A stretch of 64,000 bases of DNA from Ephemerocybe angulata (Eukaryota; Basidiomycota; Agaricomycetes; Agaricales; Psathyrellaceae): assembly GCA_013368325.1 (NCBI GenBank), contig JAACJK010000167.1, positions 372,001-436,000 on the forward strand. The letters run 5' to 3'. Below the pieces are notes generated by a model that did not search any database, had not been told where the DNA came from, and worked only from the letters and a program-made list of their open reading frames with translations. Position 1 is the first letter of the stretch. Every line of letters begins with the position of its first letter. Below are positions 49,403 to 58,822 of this stretch, piece by piece. The position numbers were made by a program, and so were the translations under genes.

Positions 49403-49765
49403 GGTTAATAAGGTTAGATAGTCTAATGGCTAGCACTTACATCAAAAGCTTTTTAATAGTCATTCTCAAGGTCTTAGGTTCAATCCTAGGGTATACTATT
49501 TATTTTCTTTCTGTCAAAAGATAGAGATCATAAGAGATCATATGGACTCTATGTGGACTTCACTGACCTGAGAATAGATATAAACTCCAAGTCTGATATG
49601 GACTAGCTATGGAGGGGGCTGGCCTGATCATAGAGGGGGTATGGACTCCAGGTGAACTCTACAATGAGTCCACTGGTCAGAGTCCATAAAATATCCAGAG
49701 TCTCCTAATAGTCTGAGCAGTCCATGTGGAGTCCACGTGAATAGGTAAGGGACTGAGAATTACAG
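49403..49765 (+). repeat. Foldback family 1, copy B (5'-truncated, diverged)
   Basis: It starts within the tRNA-like core (GATAGTCTAATGGCTAGCAC, box B GGTTCAATCC) and ends GACTGAGAATTACAG. More diverged from copy D than A or C. Confidence 0.7.
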
Positions 49766-50278
49766 CCCTGGTCCATCTACGCGCTAGTTCCAGAATAGGT
49801 CAATTATAATTCAAACTGATCAAGCATAAAGGAAACCTTTGCAACTGAGCACCACATTTATACCTTCAATTCAGCTGTTCCAAACCCAGTCTGGTAGGGC
49901 CAAAGACAAAATGGCTGAGCTTGGTAGAGCTGCTGTCATAATAGATTTTTGGAAAATTCTGATTGACATAAGCATCAAAAAGTGATGGCTATGTTTATAC
50001 AAAATGAAAATAAAAAGTACAGCAAGAGTCCAGCAAAAGATCCAGCAGAAGCAGAAATCCGTTTTTTAGTATAACAAAACACTTAAACTGGATATCAATT
50101 GTTAAAAGCCTAACAAAAGTCTAGTAAAAGTTTTATAGGACTCCAATAGAAGTCCAACAGATATCAGATATATCTATGACAATATGAATTAAATTACCAA
50201 AGTACTATAGGCCCTATTCAGCAACAAGAACTATGCCAGTGCTATCTCAATGGTGGTGCCATCGCGCGTCGGCATAAT
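49766..50278. repeat. Old repeat fragments
   Basis: 49875-49922 is an inverted copy of 46662-46712. 49990-50170 contains GTCCAGCA / GTCCAACAG words resembling a degraded foldback element. No gene. Confidence 0.35.
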
Positions 50279-51155
50279 TTGGCACAATCATTTGTAATTA
50301 TTAGTAATCGCATGCACGCCAAAATCGATGCTGATTTTGAGCCTGCAAGAACTTTCGTTTGCTATTCCACCATCCTGACCATGCCTGCTACCAAGAGTCT
50401 TACCAGACAGCAAAAGCTTGCTGTAGCCTGTGGTGTTTGCATTGCCCAGAATCTAGGGCTTGAGATCATTGTGCTAGCACTCAGTCTTTTCAAAGAGCCT
50501 TGGCACACACCAGCGCTGTCTGGGCATGCATGGGTTCAGGAGCTCATCCAAGGACACTCACTTCAAATGCTCTATTTCAAACACATTCTCTGTAGCCTTT
50601 CATCCTCCCCTTTCTATCCGAAGTATGTTTGTCTTCTAAAGGCAACAGACCCAGTCACTCCTTTCATTTGCTTCTATCCTTTTTTTAAGGATGCTATCGG
50701 TGCTATATTGACGGCACCCACACTTCCTGCACTCCCTCAGCTGCAGACCGTACAGCCGCACGAGATTAAAAGTGAGGTTTGAGTTAGAACTGGCTTGCAT
50801 GCTGCTCGTTTGATCTTCACATCCTCTATTTTGTTAGTGGGTGGGATGGATCAGCAGCAGATGTGACCATGTTCACTCATTCTCATCTCTGCAATCTCCA
50901 TGTTCCAGCCAGCAGATACTATATTGCAGATGCCAGACTGCCAGTTTTGGTGCTTCCTCAGCTTTGATTTTGCCCTACCAAGGTGTGCACTACCATGTGG
51001 CTGAGTGGGTACAAGCTGGAGAAAGGTATTTTTTGCTTCTATTGCTCTATTTTGCTGCTAATTTCTTTTTGAGGCCAATGAACAAGAAGGAATTGTACAA
51101 CCTTCGATATGCGACTGCCCGTAATGTCATTAAACATGTCTTTGGCATCATGAAG
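50279..51155 (+). pseudogene. PIF/Harbinger transposase, decayed and truncated
   Basis: The N-terminal helical region (LTRQQKLAVACGVCIAQNLG) leads to SGHAWVQELIQGHSLQMLYF, YPKYVCLLKATDPVTPF and FYPFFKDAIGAI. The first catalytic motif A-I-D-G-T-H is destroyed by a one-base insertion at about 50708. Later pieces in other frames read YYIADARLPVLVLPQL, then NKKELYNLRYATARNVIKHV and FGIMKEY, the region around the last catalytic residue. Stops and frameshifts lie throughout. The frame is cut at 51155 by foldback copy C. Confidence 0.7.
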
Positions 51156-52346
51156 GAGTACTTTACACTCCCCCACCTATTTGCGTGGACTCCACATGGA
51201 CTCCACAAAGAATTTAGTGGCAGACCAGTGGACTAGAAGCCAAAATCAGTCCACGAACAGGCTACGAGCAGTCCACGCCCCCCTGCCAGGCTTTGTGGAG
51301 TCCATATGGACTCTGATTGTGGACTGAAGTCACTGGACTCATGTGGACTACCACTGGACTCAAACCACTAGACTGCCACTAATGATAATTATTGGGAAGA
51401 CACACGGGTTACCGAAATGGTTAGAGGAGGGATATACAGCCCTTGTATCTGACATTTCCATGTCGTCTAAGAACAAGATGGCGCGCCACTTGGCTGGGAG
51501 ATGATCTACAATGTCTTGCGGACTAGTGATCAGGTAGCAAAGAGGTGGAAAGAGACTAATAGGGGCATCTCATGGGATACAGCAGGAAAACTCTACTGCA
51601 GCTATTGCTCTTCTCAGCACAGTGTCTATTATAATCATCACAAGGTCTCCAACCTGCAGACGGCTTGTGGGGCTTGTGGCAGGATCCCGGCTAAGTTGGG
51701 TTATGGCGTCACTATTCACTGACCATCTTAATAGGCTGCAGCAGTCGCCATCGAGAAGTTAAGCTTGCTTGGGCTCACACCCATAGAGAAAATTAAGCTT
51801 ATCCCACCATTTTTATTATATAATCCTGTTGTCATTGTTTTGTAGTGTTGAGGCTATAAAATAACTAAGCAATTGGCTAAAAACTAGTCTCATAATTAGC
51901 AAAATGATTTCCAAGCATTGACTTTGCAATCTAAAAATAGAATATAGTATAAAGTATAGCTTAATTACAAAGTAAAATATATAAGACTAGATAGCCTAGT
52001 GGCTAGCACTCACACCAAAAGCTTAGTAATAGCTATTTCTAAGATCTCAGGTTCAATCCTGAGGCATGCCATTTATTTTCTTTCTGTCAAAAGTAGACAT
52101 CATAAGAGTTCACATGGACTCCATGTGGACTCCACTGGCTTGGGAATGAATATAAACTAAGTCTGATGTGGACTGACTGTGGAGAGGGGGTGGACTGATT
52201 GTAGAGGGGGTATGGACTCCACGTGGACTCCACAATGAGTCCACTGGTCACAGTCCATAAAATACCTAGGGTCCACTGGTAGACCAGTGAACTCTAGGCA
52301 GTCTACATGGAGTCCACGTGAACAGGTGGGAGACTGAGAATTACAG
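51156..52346 (+). repeat. Foldback family 1, copy C, with an inner insertion
   Basis: Left end GAGTACTTTACACTCCCCCA and right end GGGAGACTGAGAATTACAG match copy D. The tRNA-like core is at about 51990-52070. Relative to D it has about 400 bp extra between 51388 and 51795, which includes a small cysteine-rich frame. No clear 8-bp TSD, so it may be rearranged. Confidence 0.75.
51480..51722 (+). CDS. Small cysteine-rich reading frame inside copy C (unassigned)
   Basis: It reads MIYNVLRTSDQVAKRWKETN, then GKLYCSYCSSQHSVYYNHHK and TACGACGRIPAKLG, with paired CxxC motifs as in a zinc ribbon. It belongs to the 400-bp insert absent from copy D. Fragmentary; origin unknown. Confidence 0.25.
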   Translation, partial: GAPLGWEMIYNVLRTSDQVAKRWKETNRGISWDTAGKLYCSYCSSQHSVYYNHHKVSNLQTACGACGRIPAKLGYGVTIH

Positions 52347-52862
52347 AGAACATTGAAGAGGAACTTGTCTGAAGAAGGAAACTCACTGACTCGGCAAAGC
52401 AAAGCATAACTGTAGTAAGTTTGGGAATTTCTCTGGACTATGCACACATGCTTACATGGGACCATTGAAGAGGTAAGTTAGTAAATTATCAAATTTCTGA
52501 ATTGTGAACTTCGGATACAGCAATTGGATAGGGTAGTCATCAGTGTGCCCATCCATTGGGGACTCCAGCACTTCCTTACTCTGCAGTAAGGTGGGAAGGG
52601 TAAGCATGTCCTCAAGCATACCAAAACGCATGCAAAGAAGGGAGGCATGCAGTCGCTAGAGCACCTGCTGCTCAGGTTTCTTGTCTGTCTCAGTCTCAAT
52701 TGCCTACAGATGTATTGTAAGTTACCAAGTCAATGACAGAGTGGATGTTGGGATCGGTCGACCTTCGCACTTTCAGCCCCCCAGCATTCTTGGTTAGCAC
52801 TTTTAATTAGGCAAAGTGGTAGTATCTTACCATCAAAACAACAGTGCTATCTTGAAAATAGA
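52347..52862. other. Spacer between foldback copies C and D
   Basis: Only short frames; nothing recognised. It ends with the left TSD of copy D (AAAATAGA, 52855-52862). Confidence 0.3.
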
Positions 52863-53688
52863 GAGTACTTCACACTCCCCCACCTGTTCGCGTGGACTCC
52901 ACGTGGACTCCACAAAGAATCCAGTGGCATACCAGTAGACTGGAAGCCAAATTTTTGGCAGGCCCTCTGCCAAAATTAGTCCACGAACAGTCCACAAGCA
53001 GTCCACAAGCAGTCCACATTCCCTGCCAAAGTCTGTGGAGTCCATGTGGACTCTGATTGTGGACTGAAGCCACTGGACTGATTGTGGGCTACTGCTGAAC
53101 TGCCACTAATGACGATTTTTGGTCCCATCATTTTTATTATATAATACTGTTGTCATTGTTTTGTAGTGTTGATGCTATAAAATACCTAAGCAATTAGTTA
53201 AAAACTAGTCTCACAATCAGCAAAATGATTTCTGAGCATCGACTTTGCAATCTAAAAATAGGATATGGTATAGGGTATAGTCTAATTACAAGGTAAAATA
53301 TATAAGACCAGATAGCCTAGTGGCCACTAGGCTAGCACTCACACAAAGGCTTAGTAATAGCTACTTCCAAGGTCTCAGGTTCAATCCTGAGGCATGCCAT
53401 TTATTTTCTTTCTGTCAAAAGTAGAGATCATAAGAGTTCACATGGACTCCATGTGGACTCCATGTGGACTCCACTGGCTTGGGAATAGATATAAACTCTT
53501 AAGTCTAATGTGGACTGGCTGTGGAGGGGGGGTGGACTGATTGTGGAGGGGGTATGGACTCCACATGGACTCCACAATGAGTCCATGGGTCAGAGTCCAC
53601 AAAACACCCACAGTCCAGTGGTAGACCAGTGGACTGTAGCCAGTCCACATGGAGTCCACGTGAACAGGTGGGGGACTGCGAATTACAG
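52863..53688 (+). mobile_element. Foldback family 1, complete copy D, with tRNA-like core
   Basis: 826 bp, flanked by a perfect 8-bp TSD AAAATAGA (52855-52862 and 53689-53696). Inverted termini: GAGTACTTCACACTCCCCCA and CTGTAATTCGCAGTCCCCCA, continuing CCTGTTC.CGTGGACTCCA for about 50 bp with few mismatches. Both flanks are filled with GTGGACTCCAC / GTGGAGTCCAC words. The centre holds box A (about 53313) and box B (GGTTCAATCC, 53379-53388). No reading frame, so non-autonomous. Confidence 0.88.
53310..53400 (+). ncRNA. tRNA-like core of foldback family 1
   Basis: TAGCCTAGTGG (box A) and CTCAGGTTCAATCCTGAG (T arm with box B), about 60 nt apart as in class II tRNAs. It is conserved in copies A, B and C. 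In D the D loop has a small duplication (CCACTAGGC). Pol III transcription is inferred. Confidence 0.5.
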
Positions 53689-53696
53689 AAAATAGA

Positions 53697-54394
53697 AGTC
53701 TTTGCTGCATTTGCATATAGCTGTCAGACTCTGAGACATAATTCAATGTGGGTTGGGAAGGTGCTCTCTCGACTATTCTCCATGTTTATATTATTCAATG
53801 CTCGGGAGGGAGGCCAGATTGTGGCGTGCATCATGGCTGGTAAGCTAGCACTTGACGAGCACATTGCTAGCACATTGTTTTAAGTTCAAATACTCACAAC
53901 GCAAAGTCTGAGTGTGTGTCATCTTCTTTCTTGACTCTATGACAGGCAGTTATCTACCTCTCCCTGCATCTCAGAGCAATGCCGAATGGCCTGCTGACAT
54001 TGTATCTGCATATCGAGCTCTCGAGACACTCTTCCAACAAGGGACATCACTAGCCACATTGGATCAACCAGATCCGTACATGCACAGCTCATTGTTTCAG
54101 ATATATTCGGATACAGTGCTCCTCTCCTTGAAGCATTGGAAGCAGAATTACTAATAAAGGGTGGATTGTTATGTGTGCCGAGGTGCTGTTTCAACTCAGA
54201 GCCCAGTTGAAGGAATCAGCAGACATGTCTGAAGGGATGTGAGGAAAGTTATCATTACTTCGTCCATTTGCAGGGTGCTAATACTCCAGAGCACAGAGAG
54301 CAGGAATCCATTGAAAGAGTTGAATACATCAGGATAGCCCGAACCCCAGGAAGAGCAGGACTTTCCACTTTCTGGGGGTTGGAAGATATCAATC
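53697..54394. other. No assignable gene
   Basis: There are short frames on both strands (for example 53912-54154, plus: LPASQSNAEWPADIVSAYRA) but no recognised family. The region after 54200 may be the start of the integrase-like relic. Confidence 0.25.
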
Positions 54395-54653
54395 GTGGCC
54401 TTGGCCCACACTCTTAAGGTTCACCCTTCTACTCTCCAACAGTATATCAAGAGTCAGGGTGGATTCCAGTGCTTTTCAGACATAACTGATACTGAGATCG
54501 ATACCCTAATACAAGACTTTCGGAAGACTTACCCAAAGTCTGGTATCTGGTACGTAGCTGGCTATCTCAGAAAGAACTATATACGGGTTCCCAAAAAGCG
54601 CATAATAGCTTCTGAAGCGCATAAATCCTGTCGCACAAAGGATGCGAACCAGG
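54395..54653 (+). pseudogene. N-terminal fragment of an integrase-core (DDE) transposase-like protein
   Basis: It reads LAHTLKVHPSTLQQYIKSQG, SDITDTEIDTLIQDFRKTYP, KSGIWYVAGYLRKNYIRVPK and KRIIASEA. The pattern (HTH, then a D.D.LI..FR...P.SG..Y..G.LR...RV...R block) is that preceding the integrase core in a family common in basidiomycetes. The catalytic core is missing: a family-2 foldback copy begins at 54654. Confidence 0.5.
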
Positions 54654-55047
54654 GAGGACTTCGCACTGCCCCATTATTCCTGTAGGAGTTTAGGAGGAAT
54701 TCCAGTGAAATTCCAGTGAACTTTCTGAACTTCCACTGGAATTCCACTGAACTCTCCTGCGAAATTTTGAGTTCTGATTGTTCAGTTCAGTTCAGGAGGA
54801 GTTCAGTACACTGAAATTCCTCCAAGTCAACTGGAAAGTTCAGCAGAACAGGTCCTGTAGAACAGTTCTACAGGACACCAGCAGAGTGTGAGAAAAACAT
54901 AAAGGTATTTTTACAGAAATGGATAGCCATCATGATTTGATGTATCATCAAAAACTTACATAATTTCTTCAGAAATAGTGTCAGAAAAGATGCTGTCTAT
55001 AACAGGAAAAATGATGAAAAGGACTTGTGAAAATAATTAGTCAGCAC
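54654..55047 (-). repeat. Foldback family 2, truncated copy
   Basis: It begins GAGGACTTCGCACTGCCCCA and follows the reverse complement of the right part of the element at 45268-46097 (through CAGAACTGTTCTA-like and ATGATGAAAAG segments), then diverges near 55047. The other end is missing. Confidence 0.8.
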
Positions 55048-55430
55048 TGTAATTAGACTGTTAAATATCATTGAGTTTGAAATGCTATGAGAGATACGCA
55101 CTAAGCTTGCGCTGGATTCTCTTGAATGCAATTCTTCTGGAATGCTTTCCCTGCATATAGTACCAATGGCTTTAGTGCCGTACCATCAGCTCCTATCATA
55201 ATGAGGACGGTGATGTTCTCTCAACTGCCTGCCCTCTTCTGATACTGCATTGCTTGACCCTTCAGTCCAATCACATACTCCAAGCCCTTGTCGCCGTTCG
55301 GCTGGAACTAGACTCGTCCATTGCCGGCTGAGAGGGGGGCGGTTGCACCTTGACCTGGGGCGAAGAATCGACCTCCCGGAACACAGGGCGCATCACGCTT
55401 CTTGATCCTCAACTACTACCTTCCTATTTG
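55048..55430. other. Spacer before the LINE cluster
   Basis: No gene recognised. A short purine/pyrimidine-skewed stretch (GAGAGGGGGGCGG) at about 55328. LINE homology starts at about 55431. Confidence 0.3.
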
Positions 55431-55535
55431 GGACAACTCAACACACCTGCTCAACATCGACCCCAGCTCGTACGAAGGCATAGGCAGTCGTTCATCGACC
55501 GCCTATAGGCTTACTGAACACCTCGCATTCCGAGG

Positions 55536-56895
55536 ATGGACCCTCCAGGCTGCCGTGCATGGTCCTCGCCCCCTAGGAGCGACTCCGGAGCCTCGACTCC
55601 TGTCTCCACAGGATCCCAGCATCCTAGCCGACCCTCCTCCCGCCTCAGCGGCCTCCAGCCATCCAGCCGCACCCAGTCTGTCACCAGAGAGACGTACCAC
55701 ACCACCGTCCCTGCTCTCCGCACCCTGCCAACCTCTGAATCTTTGGAGCAAGGTGCCGGAGGCGAAGTCCGAGGACGACAACCCGACAGCACCTCCCACC
55801 CAGCCTCTGTGTGGGCGCTCTACCCCCAGGAACCCCGCTGCCTTTGCCCAGCTTGCTATTCAGCAACAGGAGGCCGGCTATGCCCTTCCCCTGCCCCCTG
55901 CTTGCCCTCTCCAGGATGCAGACCATGGCTCTCGTTACTCATCCATGGCCCCAGAGGACGGTCCCCCTCCCACCCAGGAGGTGTGGTACCCCACCTTGGA
56001 CGCCGTCTCTCAGTTCTTCCGCACCACAGCTCCCGATGCTGCACTTAGTGGCGAGGTCGAAAACCTTGCTGATTCTCTGCGTCAGTCCAAGTGGGGCCCC
56101 CGCCTCTCACCTACCGAGTTCCAGGAGGACGAGGATCAGATTCGTCACTTTGTGCCCCTCTCTCCTCCCGGACCCCCTGCTAACCCAGATACCTGTCGTC
56201 CTCCCTCACCCAACTGGGCCGGACAGGACTACATGTTCTCCCCTCTGTATGAGCCTGCCCACGACTCTGCCCTCTCTGGAGGCAGGGGCTTCCAGCAGCA
56301 CCATATCCAACCTCAGCAGTGCACCCTGCAGCAGGGGCAAGCATCCCGGGGCCCCCAAAGCCTTCCAAACTCTCTTCCCTGACCCAGGGTAAGAAACCCT
56401 CTGCTCTAGCTGCTCCCGGCCCGGATTCTGCTGCGCAGGATGTCAAAATGGGAGAGGCTTCTCAGAAGCCTTCTAATCCGGCCCCCTCGGGGCCCATGTG
56501 GCCCCCAGGCCCCAGCCCAAAGCGCCGTGGTCCCTTGTGAGTGCTATATTCCGGCCGGCTCCCCTCCAACCCCCGAGATGCCCGCTTTACCAAGCGCAAG
56601 CGCACTTCCTTTGCAGCTGCTGCGAAAACCGCGCCTTCTCAGAAGGTGGTGGGGCTTGTGGAGCTTGCCAGGGCCGCGCCCCATGTCTTGGCTGATGACA
56701 TCCTCAGGATGCACGCCATTGCCCAGGGTACTCCCCCATCGACTTCAGCGAAGAAGAAGAACAACCCCTCACATACCACGGGGGGGACCCTCGCGCAAGC
56801 AGGTCCTGGTGGAATTCAAGCCGGACCGTAACCCTGGCAACTCAGTCCCGTACAATACGGTGCGCGATAGTGTTAACCGTTGCCTTGGCCAGTAG
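55536..56895 (+). pseudogene. LINE copy 1 ORF1, N-terminal part, frameshifted
   Basis: ATG at 55536 gives MDPPGCRAWSSPPRSDSGAS, matching the intact start in copy 2. The frame slips near 55810 and continues as RSTPRNPAAFAQLAIQQQEA, PEDGPPPTQEVWYP and LSGEVENLADSLRQ. It slips again near 56385 and reads NPRDARFTKRKRTSFAAAAK and SRKQVLVEFKPDRNPGNSVP, with a stop at 56893. Ser/Pro-rich RNA-binding ORF1 protein; broken. Confidence 0.75.
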
Positions 56896-56916
56896 GACCC
56901 TCAGACGCGCACCCAG

Positions 56917-58215
56917 ATGTTGGCAGGCGCAGTCGCATATGGTGGGTGGTCTCTGACCCTGACCGAAGTCCCCTCGCAGGTCGAAGTTGACCACATCCGA
57001 GGATATCTCCACCATAAGCTGCCAGATTGGGTTGGCCTCCCTTCGTCCAAGAGCTTTCTCCAGCTCCCAAATGTGCCTTTCATCCTCGATGCTAAGACCG
57101 ACCTGCGCATCAAGCCAGAGGACACCACCCGCGTGTTCGAGGCCTCGCCATTGAGATCTGATCTCGTTCTGGCTAGTCCTCCTCGCGTCGTCAGGAACTC
57201 GAAGAGCAGCACTTGCTGCGACGTGTTCTTTGACATCTGGGACTCTCAACAGGGACTCCACGCCCAGTGCCTCATAAAGAAGGAGCTGCTTATCTACGGC
57301 CAAAAGTGCGTCATTCAGGCTGCACGCGCGTCTCCCGGGACCCCTCTCTGCCAGACGTGCTGGAAGTGGGGGCACCCAACCAAAGCCTGCCAGGGCCGTC
57401 TCCGGTGCCCGATCTGTGGGGGTCCTCACTCCCAGAACGAGCATCGTCATCAGTGCGGCGGTTGCAAGGGCAACGCCAAAGCTAACCCTCTGGTTCTCCC
57501 TACCCTCCAGGTGCGGATTGCCTCATGGAAGTGCCTGGCCTGCCACAGGGACGGACACAGAGTTTTTGACCATCGCTTTGACTGCGCCTGGGCTGTGGCC
57601 AAGTATTCCGAGGTATGTGCTCACCAACAGCGCGGCCGCACTAGCACTCACTTCCTTATGTCTAGCTCGACAGACAGCAAGATTAGGGTACTGAGTTTCA
57701 ATATTGCTAAGAACTATGCGTACTTAGATGTTATTCTGGATTGTCTAAAGGATGAATTCGATATTTTGTTTATCCAAGAACCCCCTTGGCAGACTAGAAA
57801 ACAGGCGCCCTCCAAGGTAAGCAAGGAGGGAGCCGATGTTACTGGAGCACCCCGCCACCCCAACTGGCTGTGTATGGCGAGACTCCCTGAGCCTGGTTCA
57901 AGGCCCTGTGTCCTGACCTATATCTCTAATAGGCTGGCGCACTGGCGCCCTGCCTACCGTCGAGACCTCCTCGATGACCGTGACATCATGATTGTGTCCC
58001 TGTTTGGGTGTGATCGGGTGCTGCACTTTATGAACGTCTACTCGGATGACCAACACCGCACCATCAAGCTCCTTGCTGAGAAGGCCAACACCTTGCCTGC
58101 CCTATCCTACATGGTACAGGACCAAGGTCCTGACCAAAACAAAGTGGGACCCACGGGTCTTACACCACAGGATGACAGCTATCCGGCTGGGCTTGGAGCT
58201 GACCAGGTTCACTAA
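56917..58215 (+). CDS. LINE copy 1: ORF1 zinc knuckles joined to endonuclease
   Basis: 432-residue open frame. It has the ORF1 core (MLAGAVAYGGWSLTLTEVPS), then three CCHC-type fingers: CQTCWKWGHPTKAC, CPICGGPHSQNEHRHQC and CLACHRDGHRVFDHRFDC. A short linker leads to the exonuclease-endonuclease-phosphatase domain (IRVLSFNIAKNYAYLDVILD, ILFIQEPPWQTRK, LTYISNRL). The catalytic core is cut short: after LLAEKANTLPALSYM the frame runs into rearranged sequence and stops. ORF1 and endonuclease are thus fused in frame here, perhaps secondarily. Confidence 0.75.
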   Translation: MLAGAVAYGGWSLTLTEVPSQVEVDHIRGYLHHKLPDWVGLPSSKSFLQLPNVPFILDAKTDLRIKPEDTTRVFEASPLRSDLVLASPPRVVRNSKSSTCCDVFFDIWDSQQGLHAQCLIKKELLIYGQKCVIQAARASPGTPLCQTCWKWGHPTKACQGRLRCPICGGPHSQNEHRHQCGGCKGNAKANPLVLPTLQVRIASWKCLACHRDGHRVFDHRFDCAWAVAKYSEVCAHQQRGRTSTHFLMSSSTDSKIRVLSFNIAKNYAYLDVILDCLKDEFDILFIQEPPWQTRKQAPSKVSKEGADVTGAPRHPNWLCMARLPEPGSRPCVLTYISNRLAHWRPAYRRDLLDDRDIMIVSLFGCDRVLHFMNVYSDDQHRTIKLLAEKANTLPALSYMVQDQGPDQNKVGPTGLTPQDDSYPAGLGADQVH

Positions 58216-58822
58216 CCCGGGCTCAATGTATGTGTCGCACATACTCAGACGACCAACACTGCGCTATCAAGCTCCTTGCTGAGAAGGCCGACACCTTTCC
58301 TGCCCTATCCTACATGGGCGGCGACTTTAACTGTCACTCTAGGGTGTGGGACCCACGGGTCTTACACCACAGGACGACAGCTATCCTCCTGCTGGAGACA
58401 GCAGCCAGACTGGGCTTGGGCTTCGAGTCGGCAATTTTAGCTGATTTTAAAGACGGTGACGAAGTTCACTAACCCGGGCCCAACATATGTGTCGCGAGCC
58501 AATCCCAATGTGCACTCAGTCATTGACTTGGTGTTCGTGCCTCCTACAGAGGCTTTGTCAGCAATTCCACGCAGAATGTGCTTACTAAGTGGGGCACATT
58601 GGACTTGTAATGATGACGCTCCAGTGGTTTGAGTCCAGTGGTTCCTTCTGGCAGTCCTGAGGAAGCTGGGTTTCCACCCCTCGGTGGTGACCTTCTTCGA
58701 GTCCTACTTAGTGGGGAGGGAAACACGCTATGCGTGGAATAACTTCGTATCAGACCCGCTGCTGGCGGACGTGGGGGTGGGGCAAGGCTCGGCTCTCTCT
58801 CCTGTCCTGTCTGCAATAGTCA
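57427..58822. repeat. Left arm of a 1.4-kb inverted duplication
   Basis: Colinear, without indels, with the reverse complement of 60823-62218; coordinates sum to 119645 at every shared point checked. The translated EEP region (57661-58215 against 61981-61430) is identical residue for residue. Confidence 0.88.
58230..58822 (+). pseudogene. LINE copy 1: second endonuclease fragment and RT fragment
   Basis: It repeats CRTYSDDQHCAIKLLAEKAD, then YMGGDFNCHSRVWDPRVLHH, the N-C-H catalytic strand, and SVIDLVFVPPTEALS. Directly after, RT residues LRKLGFHPSVVTFFESYLVG, WNNFVSDPLLADVGVGQGSA and LSPVLSAIV end at 58822. The palm motif is lost. Confidence 0.75.

Larger units (their letters stand above)
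55431..58822 (+). mobile_element. Tad-like LINE, copy 1 (rearranged)
   Basis: From ACAACTCAACACACC this is shared with copy 2 (60431 downwards on the minus strand), probably the LINE 5' end. It contains ORF1, endonuclease, a partial duplication of the endonuclease and a short RT piece, then ends abruptly at 58822 where an inverted ORF1 piece begins. Confidence 0.8.

Noticed and set aside
55402..55535. Frame start at 55402 as the LINE ORF1 start
   Set aside because: Copy 2 shows ORF1 starting at the ATG equivalent to 55536; the upstream open stretch is the 5' UTR in another frame.
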